A DNA stretch of 64,000 nucleotides from NCBI GenBank assembly GCA_003344405.1, contig NOWV01000161.1, positions 116,435-180,434 on the forward strand, read 5' to 3'. This document shows, one piece after another, positions 13,647-26,460 of this stretch; position 1 is the stretch's first letter, and the number at the start of each line of letters is the position of its first letter. A program made the translations under genes and the position numbers. Below the pieces are notes generated by a model. That model was not told the DNA's origin, ran no database searches, and saw only the letters and a list, made by a program, of their open reading frames with translations. This DNA comes from Trichoplax sp. H2 (lineage: Eukaryota; Placozoa; Uniplacotomia; Trichoplacea).

Positions 13647-15878
13647 TTAAATCCGCAATTCGTCCTTTCTATAGCCAAAGAGATGCATTATTTTAATAGC
13701 TTCATAACCTTGGGCAACAAGCGCTTGATAATGACTGCATTTCCATCTGCTATTTGCGATTATAGTATTCAAAAAGCTGTGCTAATTACGTCATTGTTGC
13801 GAGCCTTTTCACTACAACTTAAAATATCAACGATTAAGCTACCTTGATTATGCTATCCTCAGAAGCTAACCCAATAATGAGCTAACATTTAACAGGATTA
13901 ATCTGTATTCTTTAAACAGTAAATATTAAATCACTTTTACGACAACGAGTATTCGATCTCAATACTAATTTGTTAGTATAGCATAATCATGAAAAGAAAA
14001 TTCCGTTAATTCACTCTAGTCATTGAAGAACAAAATATTATACATTATAATTATTGATATAAACGGCAGAAAATATAATCTAACGCTAAGGACACAATGA
14101 TGAAGCAATATCGTAATAAAAGAAGGAGATTAAGATCAATTCAGCTACACGCTGGTCCATATCCATCATTTTACATATCCTAACCGTCAATAGATGTAAT
14201 CTCTGTCTAGGGTGATATTGCAAATAAACTATGTCACTCTTATTATTAATCATAAGAATTGAATGCAATGGCTGTGTAGTACATTCGATGAGAAAACGAT
14301 CCATAGTCAAGTTATGGACTACTTGATCTACATCAAACATTCTAAGATCGGATACTTTACTTTCGAATTAGCATGCAATTATAGCACATTGTGTAAATGA
14401 TGATTAATATTTAAAGTTGTAACAGTCTTATACTGTATAACCCTGGATGATTTAAGGTAGTTTTATTCGCACATCAATCATTCTATGTATCACATTCTTT
14501 AGTAACTTATAAAAATAAAGTAACGAATAAGACTGTATAATGACATCGATATCTGATTGACGATGTGCAACTAAGTTTATCATGTAGAAAAATTTTCCTT
14601 ATTAGCCATAAAATGAAAGATATTTGTGTTGATATTATAAGTGGAACAAATTATTAAAATAAATCTAAATGTTTTTTTTAATTTTGTATATCTAGATCAA
14701 ACCACCATGTGATTAGGGTAATAATTTTACATTCATAAGGTATACAATGCACACATTAATTTAGACAATCTATACTTTCATAAATACGAGTTAACCCAGA
14801 ATACAATCGCAAAATAGCTTCAGAACGTATCATTAAGAATCAAAAGTCAGCAGTAAGGAATGACTAATTATCTTAATATTTTACTTATCCTAAGTAAGCC
14901 AAATCACCAAGTAATAAATAAATTCAATAATTTGTGCATTCATGAGCCGATAGTACAAACGTTAATTTATACGGCACATATCCATACTTTCATAAATATA
15001 AAATCAATCAAGAATGCTGTAATAAATGGGCTTAGAATGTATAAAAGAGATGAATTTCTAGAATACAACATGATCACCATAAATATATATCATTTATACC
15101 ATCTTGTCACTGGTAACACAAGAGAACAGAGTCATTCATAGAGTAGAAATAAATCTATTGGTCATACTAACATTATTCAGCATTATTAATAAATCTTCTT
15201 TCAATGTTATTAATCGACTGGATTATAAAGTGATCGTCCAACCAATTATTTATAAATCAGAAGTTATAAACTTATTCAATAAAATGATTAATTCCATTTA
15301 GTTTATAACTCAACGATATCAACGATGAACTATTATCTATACGAGTATCAATATCTTTATATGTAACAAATAATGGATTTAATCCTTGGTAACTAAGGAG
15401 TTTATCGATAAATTAATTTAGTGGATCTATTAATGCAATTAAATTCATTCCTCTACTCATTCTAAACTTACTAAATCTTTATGAATACTTTCAGTAGTAA
15501 TGTTATTTCATGTTTGTTGATTATTTATTTATCTAAATTTCAAATTGAATCGTATGATGTTGAAGCCATCTCTTTGCTTTATAATCGCTGTAGTAGAGTT
15601 TTCAATGATCTCTTTGCTATTTCAATGGCTCCGCTTATTTCATAAATGCTTAATAAGCTATAAATACTATGCAATACCGTTCTCATCATAATTTTTAATA
15701 CAACGATGGTTATTTCTTTTTCATCGAGATGGATTTTTTGGGGAAATGTAGCTATGAGATTATCTTTGACAATGGCTCTAGTGGCGGAGACCAAAATTTG
15801 ATCAATAAGTAAAACAGAAAAATAAATAATGAATGCGATCCAACTTAATTTGCCACCAACTATGTATGAAAGATACAA
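13647..15878 (-). CDS. possible unrecognised gene, fragments only
   Basis: Three minus-strand segments read like coding sequence but belong to no family I recognise. (1) 13749-13647 is a terminal exon after a good acceptor, ending in HYQALVAQGYEAIKIMHLFG and then YRKDELRI-stop. A candidate 24-nt exon lies upstream near 13970-13940, preceded by TACTAAC..AG, in compatible phase. (2) 14340-14086 encodes a segment with FLIECTTQPLHSILM. (3) 15878-15579 encodes about 99 residues with a hydrophobic stretch (WIAFIIYFSVLLIDQILV) and then a stop codon. I could not join them into one phase-consistent model, so they may be one small gene, two genes, or decayed copies. The interval sits just downstream of SLC49A3 on the same strand. 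Confidence 0.25.
14749..14998. repeat. diverged direct repeat pair
   Basis: Two similar segments, about 14749-14785 and 14957-14998, both contain TTAATTTA followed by CTATACTTTCATAAATA-like text. They are spaced about 210 bp apart. Probably an old local tandem duplication. Confidence 0.5.
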
Positions 15879-16051
15879 TTCCTATGTATTGATTTCATAA
15901 ATAACTAGCCATGCCATAGCTTATCATATTTTTGCACCGGTACCATAGACGAGTATAAATCCATCGATGATGTTAACTAATGATGCAAATTATCTTTGTA
16001 ATTTATCATTGAAAAATTCTCTTATTGAACAGTGATTTTTCATAGTTGATC

Positions 16052-19000
16052 TTAATCCAAATCATAATCACCGCTGTCTCCACTACGTACCGGACTGACC
16101 GTTTCTAGTCGATAGGCATGCCAGCAATTGAACTTATGGTTATCTTCAGCTGCTTTACGTTTATAAGTAGCTTGAAAGAAGATGACATAAATGAGTGTTG
16201 CTAGAGTTAATAATCCAACCATCACCACGGTAGCCCAAGAGTAATCGCGAGGAATAATTGCAGTATCAGGAACCGAAATCATTGGAGAAGGAGAATTAGA
16301 TGAACTTAACTGAGAATGATGGCATGCAGAATAAATAATTTGAGAGCTATCCAGCGGCGGACTAATGATTGGTAAAACGATGATCATAACTACACTAATA
16401 ATAGTCCTAAATGGTGATGAAGAAAAAGCATTAGTTTGACTTCCATCCATGTTGGATATAAGTTAATATCTAGCATATGCTGCTATAGTGCAATTTAAAA
16501 GAAACTACTGACTCTCTTTCGTTCTTTTCCTTTATGCACTTACGCTAAGAGGAATAGAACTCCCGAACTAATGACTTCGTCAACTGGATAAGAACACTCC
16601 ACACATAGTTCTAGCATCATCGGGACAAGACTCATACCAAAAATGCCATAAAGCGCCGCAAAAAGGCAAAGAAGACCTTGGCAATTACGGTATCCAGCAG
16701 ACTAGTTCATTTATCATGAAATTCGGGTATATAAGAATCCAGGAATTTTGATCATGAAAAAGTAAATAGGTAATAAATTCAATCAAAGCTCAGACATAAA
16801 CCATCTTTAGTACAATGTTTTGGAAAATTTTAAACATCCTATCTAATGTAATAGATCAGCACAGTTACCATAAAGAAACCAATCAGCGATAAGTTTGCCA
16901 AGGATAGAAAGACTTTGGATATTACTTCAAAATGATTAATACTTCGGATAAAGAAAAGGATAATAACTGCAGCAATAAATCCACACATAGTCATAATGAC
17001 AATGCAAAGGCCAGCAAAATCCTTTAAAAATTGAAATAAATTTTTTAATGACGAAAACATTAATAGCAGAGTTGAAGTAGCATAAAGTGAAAGCTATAAT
17101 TACGTCTGGGTAACCAGCAGGACATAAAATTTGTTCTATTAAAACGCCGACAGTACCCAAGACTGCAAAATGAGTAGCTACAGTAATAGCCAGGAGCTGA
17201 TAGGAGCTGTCTGATTTCAGCTAATATTTATTAAATGAAATGAAATAGATGGATAAAATAAGTTCAGAATAATTGAAAATTGGCTGCATGATATGAATTC
17301 GTAGATCTATTTTTTATAGAAACTTTGCTACATCTAGTAATATTGTGCTAGATCATAGAATCATACACTGTAACATATACAGAATCAGTCTTACTAAATT
17401 GGTAATGCATTTCCAGGTACTCTCAGGATTCTCATCTAACATCATGATAAATGATGGGGCATTTGGGGGTTTACTATATTTCATTCCAATTGTAGCCATT
17501 AAAGTAGCAGCAGCGACAGGAATGAGGTTAATAATTAGCTATACATAGGAATTCAGAGAAAAGGAAATTAACAATATAAAACGACAAGCGAAATCCCATG
17601 TAACAATCTATCTAGAAGACTGTAGGGTTAGTTGCTTCAAGAAAATTACTAAATGATGTTTAATTTAGCTATAATAACCTGTAAATATGAACTACATAGA
17701 TTGCCCATATACTAAAGGATAGGAAATGTGTATGTCGTTGCATTCACTGATCCTAATTGTAAAGACTCGACTAGAGGCATTAGACTTACTAAAATCGGCA
17801 TCTTAAGGTAGTTGTGATTAGTTATAGCTGGTGATAAAACGCTCGATACCATCATTCCTAAAGTCACACCTAGATGATAAAAAATATTCATTATCAAGCC
17901 TCAATATTAAGAGCACTTTCAACGATTGCATGATATAGGAAATCGATTTAAATTACATAATAATTAAAGGCTCTCGATTATTATGCAGTGGATACTCGTA
18001 TAGTTTAGTAGGTCTATTATACCTAGTGTAGCAATGGTGTTAGCAAGTATTCTTTCTTCATCAGGAAACCATACTGCTGCCATTTTAGTGGTAGTAGCTA
18101 AAATAACAGGCTGACCTAGGGCAATCAAGCCCTGCCCGATAAATAATGTTGGTATACGACCGGCTGCGGGTACATAAGCGCTCAATACTCGAATACTTGC
18201 ACCCAGAAGTGTTACCCAACCGTTGACGACGATCTAGAAGAAATTGTAGTCAATAATGAATTAAATCAATGTTATAATATTCAATCTATTACCAATGGTA
18301 GAATAGATCACTTTACTAAACTATTTCAACGTCAAAGCATTATCTAACTCGTTGCATCCAACTCCAAAAGCTGTACGAAAAATTACACGTCTTGCAGATG
18401 CTATCGCTAAATACGACACAGTACATTTATATTAATTTATGCCATGTTAGGCCATAGTGCTGCATCTAACCGATGTGATGTGATTGTTGATTGTTGTTAG
18501 ATGTTAGCCGATATTAGATTGTTGATGATATATATCCAATTAATTGTCTCACGACTACACAACTATACATTAATTACATATACGAATGTCCATTCTAATA
18601 ACCTTATTTTCTACAGAGAATAAATATCTTTTAAACTATCTATAAAATAAACCAATGCCGTCTATTTTATTATCGTCAATTTAAAGATTTTAAAATCTTT
18701 TTCTTGAAAATAACGAGTAAGAAAAGGACAGCCCATGTTTTTTCAACTCTTTGAGCTGTTAGGAATTTTAGTTGAATCATAACCTCTCGATATAATAAAA
18801 AATGAAACTATTTCAATTGAATGAAATTACTGTGTACTTAAAAGTCGTGATGGATGATTTCATCGTTCCGTAATAATTTCAATTGTAAATATACTGTAAA
18901 TTTTAACTCTAATTGTATAAAGATATTAGACGTAGAATATTTTAAATATAAATATAGGACTATAAAGAGAATGCTTTCTAGTATGAAATTATCATTGATA

Positions 19001-20562
19001 CCTAGAAATTTACTAGTACCACAAAGATAGTTAGACGTAGTATGTTTAAAATCAAGTATAGCGCCCTTTATAAGGAGGTATCTTAGCATGAATAATTAAT
19101 TATTATTGATACTTAGAAATTGATGCAGTACTGTATATTCTAAAATGAGTATAAGATTGTTACAAGAATACATCTTAATATGACATAATCATTATTGATA
19201 CCTAGAAATTTTCGAAGTCTAGTGGCATAACGATAGTTAGACGTTGTATATTTTAAATTGAATTTAGAACCATTACAATATACTATCTTAGTATGAAATA
19301 ATTATTATTGCTACCTAGAAAATTCTCGACTCTAAAGATATAAAGATAGTTAAATCTAGTCCATTTTAACGGCATATTGAACCGTTATAAGAATATATAT
19401 TTTAATATGAAATAATAATTATGCTGCCTAGAAATTTCCTAATACTAGTTATATCCAAGGCGATCGTTAGAGACATAGTACATTTTAAATTGGGTATTTA
19501 TAAGAACATCTCTTAGCATGAAATAACTGCTATTGATACCTAGAAAGTAAGCCTAACATTGGCATAATTGCATGCCAATATTAACGGATGCTATCTCATT
19601 TTGTTTTATTTTTACGTCCTTAACCTAAGCTGTCTACAGTAATCTTAAGGATACTCAGTATTAACTCTAAGAAAATTAGAACTTATACTATTGTCATCTA
19701 CTTATAACTGTAAACATCTACTGACATCTTGTCAATAAAATATTTGGCTTAGTTTTTAGATACTGTTCATTCATTACTGATATAGGTCAATGCAAAGTTT
19801 AATATATTCTAGACAAATGCAACCACTTTTATCTCCAGCAATTGTAGCTCTAAATAACATGCAGCTATCTAAATCGAGAAAAGAAACAATCAACATGGCG
19901 ACTTACCCCTACTCGAAGGCCATATTTATCCAATAACCAGATGGAGATTGGACCTACAATGACAAATCCTAGCAAAACTACGATGGAGAGCCAATTGACG
20001 TCTGATAATGAAATCTTGTAATATAGCGCTGTTGAATCAGCAATCATAGCAAAAGTATAATACAGCTGGAAAAAAATAGGAGTCGAAATTTTAGCAAAAA
20101 CAGGATTGCTACCCATTGAAATTCTCTTATTTCTTTATAGCTGTATCTACATTAATATAACTATCTTCATTCCGAGTAAGATGATAAAGTCATTTAATTT
20201 ACTATGAATCGTTGGTCAAGATATAAAATCATATACTGAACAAGCTAATCGATAATGTGATGGCTTTAAGTCATGACTGGTGGTGATAAAAATTCAATTT
20301 TAAAGCGAGTTCAACATGATATATTACTTACCATGGCGTTGCATAGATTTAAAAAGGTAATGGTGGCTAAAATAAACCAGCGGTTAGGATGCACTTCTGG
20401 CACAGGATGAAGCCGTATCATTCCATAGACCGAATCGGAAGCACGATCGATAAAAGTTCCGCTATCGCTAACGGTATTTTTCTCATATTTCTCCTCGTTA
20501 TTTCCATAATTCATCATTAAATTGATATTTTCGTCATTCTTTGGAATCACGTTATTTGCCAT
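16052..20562 (-). CDS. SLC49A3: SLC49A3 (MFSD7) major facilitator transporter
   Basis: Twelve-helix MFS transporter of the FLVCR/SLC49 family; the substrate of this member is not well established. Nine coding exons in consistent phase: 20562-20332, 20065-19907, 18233-18023, 17869-17790, 17538-17395, 17220-17104, 17021-16869, 16701-16544, 16406-16052, giving about 535 aa (human MFSD7 about 560). Seen: TM1 after NRWFILATITFLNLCNAM; VNWLSIVVLL and the MFS loop signature WLLDKYGLRVG; GQGLIALGQPVIL with KMAAVWFPDEE, which aligns with the MFSD7 segment KLAALWFPEHQ; LIEQILCPAGYPD, matching the MFSD7 LLEQILC segment; MMLELCVECSYPVDE, matching MELAVECSFPVGE; a last helix ending in FFQATYKRKAAE. These matches favour SLC49A3 over FLVCR1/2. 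Intron 2 is long (1.7 kb) and carries a tandem repeat. An in-frame Met at 16450 lies upstream of the last-exon acceptor and is not used in this model. Confidence 0.93.
18850..19560. repeat. diverged tandem repeat in SLC49A3 intron 2
   Basis: About six units of roughly 110-130 bp. Each carries a core like TTATTGATACCTAGAAATTT, then GATAGTTAGACGTAGTA-like text, TATTTTAAAT, and a TAAGAATATATCTTAGTATGAAATAA-like tail. The units are well diverged, so the array is old. It does not overlap an exon. Confidence 0.8.
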
Positions 20563-23500
20563 AGTAAATTGGAGCAGTTCAGTGTATTAGCGTAAGAAAA
20601 AACTGCAAATTGAAACTAACTCAATGATCAACACAGTCTAATCGTCAAGTAGAGACCTGTTCAAAATAGAAATAAAATAATCTTAGCAATTTTTTTCCAT
20701 TTTCTTCCGCCATGACTCATTCTTCTGATAATTTACATATTGAACTTTGGAATAAAATAATTAGTAGTACAAATTAAAATTCATAATTTTGCTCCTAACA
20801 TCAAATTGAGCTGTTGATCCCTTCCTACTTTAATGATGACAGAATTATTCTTTTACAATTTAAAATTAGTCTATCTAGCCCAGGCATAATGGATTAATTA
20901 ATGCAGTGTAGAACAACGAATAGGCAGAGGAATGTTGTATTTTTATCATCGAAAGAATGATGCTGCACTATAAAATTCGTTTTATTGCAGCAGGATAGAA
21001 GCTAGAGAATAATAAAATGAGAGTGCGATTTGCAACCGTTTATTAATTGAAAAGATGAGAAAAATCGATGAACCGGAAAGAATTTGCTTTTAGAATAGTA
21101 CTTGTTAGAGACTGATCTAGAGATGGATCTTAGGGTACATTAAATTTTGACATGGCAATCACAACATGATGAGAAAATGAAACTGCTTATTTTTTTATTT
21201 CGATTATCCAATTTATGTTTGTAATCAGACTAACAAATCGATAGATTACTACGTAAAGCCATCATTATGAATAGAGTTAACAAGTAATGCAAGCAACGGG
21301 CACCCTAGTGAAAATTAAAGCGGACGAAAATGAAGAATAAACGCTTTGATTGCTTCCAAACCTGTCAATAAAGTCTTTTATACCATAGATGACGACTTGC
21401 TAGGGTTTCAATTTTCAATCAGTAATCCGCTTTCATGATACCAAATGGAAAACAGTATAAGTACGAGTAGAAACTACAAATTCAGCTGTGGTTTTAATCC
21501 TTTTTTGTTAAGATTTACTCTATCTTTCGAGGAAAAAGTAATCTTGGTGTGATTTAAAGCAAGTGTTGACGTATAGCTAATATTGAAATCATATGATACA
21601 ACACCATGATTCCAGTGAAAATGGAAGAGTTTGTCCCCTAAGTTGATGTTTGGATAATCTAATTAAACCATTTTAAGCGTCACTAATATTATTGATTATA
21701 AAGAATAAGAGACTAACCATTAATGCTGTGTCATGTAATCATTTGGATGCCAAAGAAATGGGTCAGCAAGAAATCGATTTTATCGACAAGTAATTAATTA
21801 ATAATATTATGAATTTCAATAGCGTAAATAGGTACACCCCTACGTTATACAAGTATAAAGGTGATTATTTCCGCTATGAAAAGATTAATTGATTGATTGA
21901 CGATAGGGTACAATTTAGCAGCAGGGAGAAAAGCAAGATGAACGATTGACATCCATCCATTAGGCATGGATTACTGGAAATATGACAGTTTTAGTAATCC
22001 AAGTTTTCAATCAGATCGAGATACATAACTTTCCCCAGTATATAAAATAGCACGAGATCTAAAAGCGATACGTAGGTCACTGCTAATAAGTTACTTTATA
22101 CTATAGCTAATATCAATTTAATTGCACACCTTCCTAAATTAATGCTAGTTTATTGTAGTGCCACCTGGCTTTTAAAAATTGTTTTTCATAGAATCTTGGA
22201 CAAGTCTCTGCCTTCCATTATGCAATGATGACGGTAAAGAAAAAGTTTCAGCTGACTCTTTCATCTTCACTTACGAAGAGCTTTGCAAAGATCTTAGGTG
22301 CTTTCGGTAGATTAAAGCTTGTATACGATTGCTATTTTTAATATACTTTCTGCTCTTACGAAACTGTCTACTAAAGTAGATACTGGCCAGTTTAGATGAT
22401 AGTGGGCCTGCCATATACTACAAGAACAACAATTTAGCATAGTTGCTGCAGTTGTTGATATTCTGCAGTAGAAATTGGCGATCGTTGTTGACCTCATTAT
22501 GATGATTCTAGTTTATCCTAAGTGGATCAAACTGACAAGACTTCTATTCTAGTCATGATTTACTTTAGAATTAGAAAGCAGCAGCTGGTGATTTTTTTTC
22601 TCTCTATCTCTGTTAAGGTTTTAGTTAAAAATAATCAACGCTAAATTTGTTATTATTACGGCATATTATGCTCGATCATCAATAAAAAATAAATAACTAT
22701 TTGGAGAGTCAAAAATATAAGCTATATTTTGCGACGTTGTTCAGTTGAAGTACTAACCTGAAGAAGTTTACATGGTAGCTAATGTACAGCAAAAGGATTC
22801 AATATCTTGCTCATCAATCTCAACTCTCAAATCGTTAAAAATTTGGATTATAAATAGATCTAACTATTGCAGTATTTCAAATAGCCATGAGCTTGATGTT
22901 GTTTTAACCTATTATCGAAGTAGGTGGGTATGTTTTGATAGTAATAGAGGCTTAAAATATGGTCGGTTAAACAGATTGAATAATTAATTAACCACCTGTT
23001 TTTTCTCTTCATTCATTACCTACTGGAATTTATTTAAATAAATTAAATGAGGCAGGAATCTATCGAAAAATCTGCTTTGATTATTTGAAACCGGAGAGTC
23101 GACAGCCCGAAATCATACGAAAATATTTACTTCTAATAAAAGAAGTGGGCGAATTATTTTTCATTCCATGCTCTGTATTAAACCATAGCCAAGCTGTTAC
23201 ATCTTATTGTGTATCTTTGCTGCCACTTGAAAACGTTCAAATCTGGTTTAGATAGTACCATTTATAGTTTTGATCGTTTTATTGACTTTAAATACTCCGT
23301 TCATAGTGTTAGAGCCATAAGTAGGCCAGACCTGTTACCAGTTGGAAGAATATGTTCTGTTTTTATGGCCCATCAAGACATTATAATTATAGGTGGGATC
23401 TGATGTAACCTTCTAGATCATCAGATATGGTTTAAAATGGTAAAATGAATTTATATCATCTTGGCGATAGCCCTATGTAGTATAAGAGGGAAATTGATGC

Positions 23501-24184
23501 GCCTATGCTTCTATTATACGTAGTATAAATTTGATGTTAACTTACTGGTCAACATAGGTATACGTGTAGTCTTTTACCACAGTTCTTGTGAATTAAGAAA
23601 GGCTTTCATATCTAACCACGTCTTGAATGTCCTTACAGTCCTTACCACTTTCATAATTTTTATCCATGGCCCAAACCACCATGATATACTATAGCTTATA
23701 TTATATCCTACAACTTATTCTTGACAGGCACTTCATTACAAAGTGCGGCTGACTTTTACGCCATCTCCAAAAGCTGTTACCATTATCGGAGATGTTATTG
23801 CTGTTGAGCAATATTATTTCACGCCAGTTTAGATGCTGATCTCTCTTAACGTAACTTCCTCTTCCCTTTACGATCCTTACTTTTGAAGGAAAGAGTAGCA
23901 TTATTTTCCCAATTCAATTCCATAGGTAAAGCTAATGATGGCAACTAAATCTAATATTGTCGATAATAATTCGATCCTCAGAAGCATGGAGTATTTTATA
24001 GATTGTGTAATCATAAATAACCGAATCATTCTCTTTTATAGGAATATAAGTAAAGCGAGGAAATTTTCGGGTGCAAAGAAGGAATCCTATCATCCACGAT
24101 ACGATGTAACCTAGTTCTAGATAGCACGTATTCCCTTCCCCTAAAATGTTTAGTACTTTTACACATCATTTAATCATCCATAAC
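20563..24184. other. gene-poor interval with possible decayed coding fragments
   Basis: Upstream of SLC49A3. An open frame on the plus strand at about 22989-23250 has no ATG but reads like protein (it includes YLNKLNEAGIYRKICFDYLK). It is followed in another frame, at 23209-23403, by text ending in GRICSVFMAHQDIIIIGG, which faintly resembles a Kelch repeat end. No intact gene or splice-consistent model was found, so these may be remnants of an old Kelch-type gene. The rest shows nothing I can support. Confidence 0.35.
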
Positions 24185-25403
24185 GATTCATGAATAGTTA
24201 AAAGAATGATGAGCCAATCTATGAAATTATACGTATTAAATATAAGATTGGAACTCATAGCCCAATCATAGAATTTCGCCAGATAATCCTTAAAGTTTAA
24301 TATCAACTTATGATATTATACTACAGGTTGAACAATATAGCATACGTTTAAGCATACGTTTAAGAAATGAAATGATTTTACTAAGTAGAAATCTCGTACA
24401 CAAGCATACAAGAGATTTCATTATGCAATCTTTACTACTATAAGGATCACTTAGTATGAATATTCATTGCTAGCTGATCTCACGCACTTAGCTATGGGTT
24501 ACTTAATCATGACGGACATAGAAATTTCACTAGGCAATTTTTATTACTAAAAGAACTGCTATTCATTGCTAGCTGATCTAGGGGACTTAGTTATGCGTTA
24601 CTCGATCATGATGGATACAGAAATCTCATACATACATACAAGAGATTTTCATTAAGCAACTTTGACGAATACGAGGACTAGTATCCATTACTAGCTAGCT
24701 AATCACACACACTTAGTTATATGTTACTCAGTCAAGATGGATATAGAAATTTCACTATACAATCTTTACCATTGCAAGGATTAGTATTCATTACTAACTG
24801 ATATCACATATTTAGCTATATGTTGCTCATTCAAGATGAAAATAGAAATTTCACTGAGCAATGTTTATCACTTTGAGGACTGACATTCATGGCTAGCTAA
24901 TCTCACACTCAGCTATGGATTGCTCAATCAAGATGGATACAACAATTTTATATATACGTACTAAAGACTTCATTAAGTAATCCTTACTACTGCTAGGACC
25001 AGGTAGTGCGAGTATTTATTGCTACCCGATTTCGCTAGCTATGTGTTGCTCAATCAAGATAGATAAAGAACTTGTACACTGTACATATGCACAAGAGATT
25101 TTATTAGGCAATCTTTACTATCATAAGGACCATATAGTATTTATCGCTAGCAGATCTCGCTAATTTGGCTATATGTTGCTCAACCAAGATAGATATGGAA
25201 AATTTCGTATATACGTACAAAGTGCTATTATTAGTAATCTTTATTACTATCAGCACTGCATAATGTTCATTGCTAGCCGATCTAACTAATTTAGCTAGCC
25301 ATTTTTGTATTCTGAGCACTAATATGTTCATTTAGATATCTTATTTCAAAATGATCTCGTGCACTTAGCTATATGTTGCTCAACCAAAATGCGTCAGGAA
25401 ATT
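24185..25403. repeat. minisatellite region, first (longer) version
   Basis: About 180 bp of unique sequence and then roughly nine units of about 110-125 bp. The unit holds GCTAGCTGATCTCAC, CACTTAGCTATNTGTTGCTC, CAANCAAGATGGATATAGAA, a TTTCATTANGCAATCTTTACTACT-like part and AGTATTCATT. It ends at the assembly gap. After the gap the same unique sequence starts again. Confidence 0.9.
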
Positions 25404-25423
25404 NNNNNNNNNNNNNNNNNNNN
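25404..25423. other. assembly gap (20 N)
   Basis: Twenty undetermined bases inside the minisatellite. The sequence on the right restarts at a copy of 24185, which suggests that the gap joins two versions of the same region rather than spanning missing unique DNA. Confidence 0.99.
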
Positions 25424-26460
25424 GATTCATGAATAGTTAAAAGAATGATGAGCCAATATATGAAATTATACGTATTAAATATAAGATTGGAACTCATAGC
25501 CTAATCATAGGATTTCACCAGATAATCCTTAAAGTTTAATATCAACTTATGATATTATACTACAGGTTGAACAGTATAGCATACGTTTAAGAAATGAAAT
25601 GATTTTACTAGGTAGAAATCTCGCACACAAACATACAAGATATTTCATTATGCAATCTTTACTACTATAAGGATCATTTAGTATGAGTATTCATTGCTAG
25701 CTGATCTCACGCACTTAGCTATGGGTTACTTAATCATGATGGACATAGAAATTTCACTAGGCAATTTTTATTACTAAAAGAACTGCTATTCATTGCTAGC
25801 TGATCTAGGGGACTTAGTTATGCGTTACTCGATCATGATGGATATAGAAATCTCATACATACATACAAGAGATTTTCATTAAGCAACTTTGACGAATACG
25901 AGGACTAGTATCCATTACTAGCTAGCTAATCACACACACTTAGTTATATGTTACTCAGTCAAGATGGATATAGAAAGCTAGCAGATCTCGCTAATTTGGC
26001 TATATGTTGCTCAACCAAGATAGATATGGAAAATTTCGTATATACGTACAAAGCGCTATTATTAAGCAATCTTTGTTACTATCAGCACTGCATAATGTTC
26101 ATTGCTAGCCGATCTCACCAATTTAGCTAGCCATTTTTGTATTCTGAGCACTAATATGTTCATTTTAGATATCTTATTTCAAAATGATCTCGTGCACTTA
26201 GCTATATGTTGCTCAACCAAAATGCGTCAGGAAATTGTAAGCGTATATACATGTACATTAGCCAACTTTAGCGACTATGAACATTAAGTAATGTGCATCT
26301 TCATTTCTAGCTGATCTCGTGCACATAGCTATTTGTTGCTTAATCAAGATGCATTAAGAAATTCTATTCATATATGCAGGTAAATTAGCTAATTTTAGCT
26401 ACTATATGCACTAATACTCATTGTTAGCTAATCTTACCAATCAGTTGTCAATAATTATAA
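25424..26460. repeat. minisatellite region, second (shorter) version
   Basis: 25424-26236 repeats 24185-25403 nearly base for base but lacks about 400 bp of internal units; the junction is near 25976, where GATATAGAAA runs directly into GCTAGCAGATC. It also lacks one copy of a duplicated AGCATACGTTTA word. From 26236 it runs on through two or three further diverged units into single-copy sequence near 26460. Confidence 0.9.

Noticed and set aside
16407-16450. In-frame Met upstream of the last SLC49A3 exon
   Set aside because: It lies before the acceptor that restores phase with the preceding exon; a stop codon is in frame just upstream.
17712-17790. In-frame continuation of SLC49A3 exon 4 past the GTAAGT donor
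   Set aside because: The phase-0 donor at 17790 joins well to the next exon, and the family alignment continues there. The read-through text does not match the family.
22312-23901. Possible Kelch-type gene on the plus strand
   Set aside because: Fragments are in different frames with stops and no consistent splice model. At most a decayed copy, so not called as a gene.
24300-26460. CRISPR-like regular repeats
   Set aside because: Units are 110-125 bp, diverged and contiguous, without unique spacers. This is a eukaryotic minisatellite.
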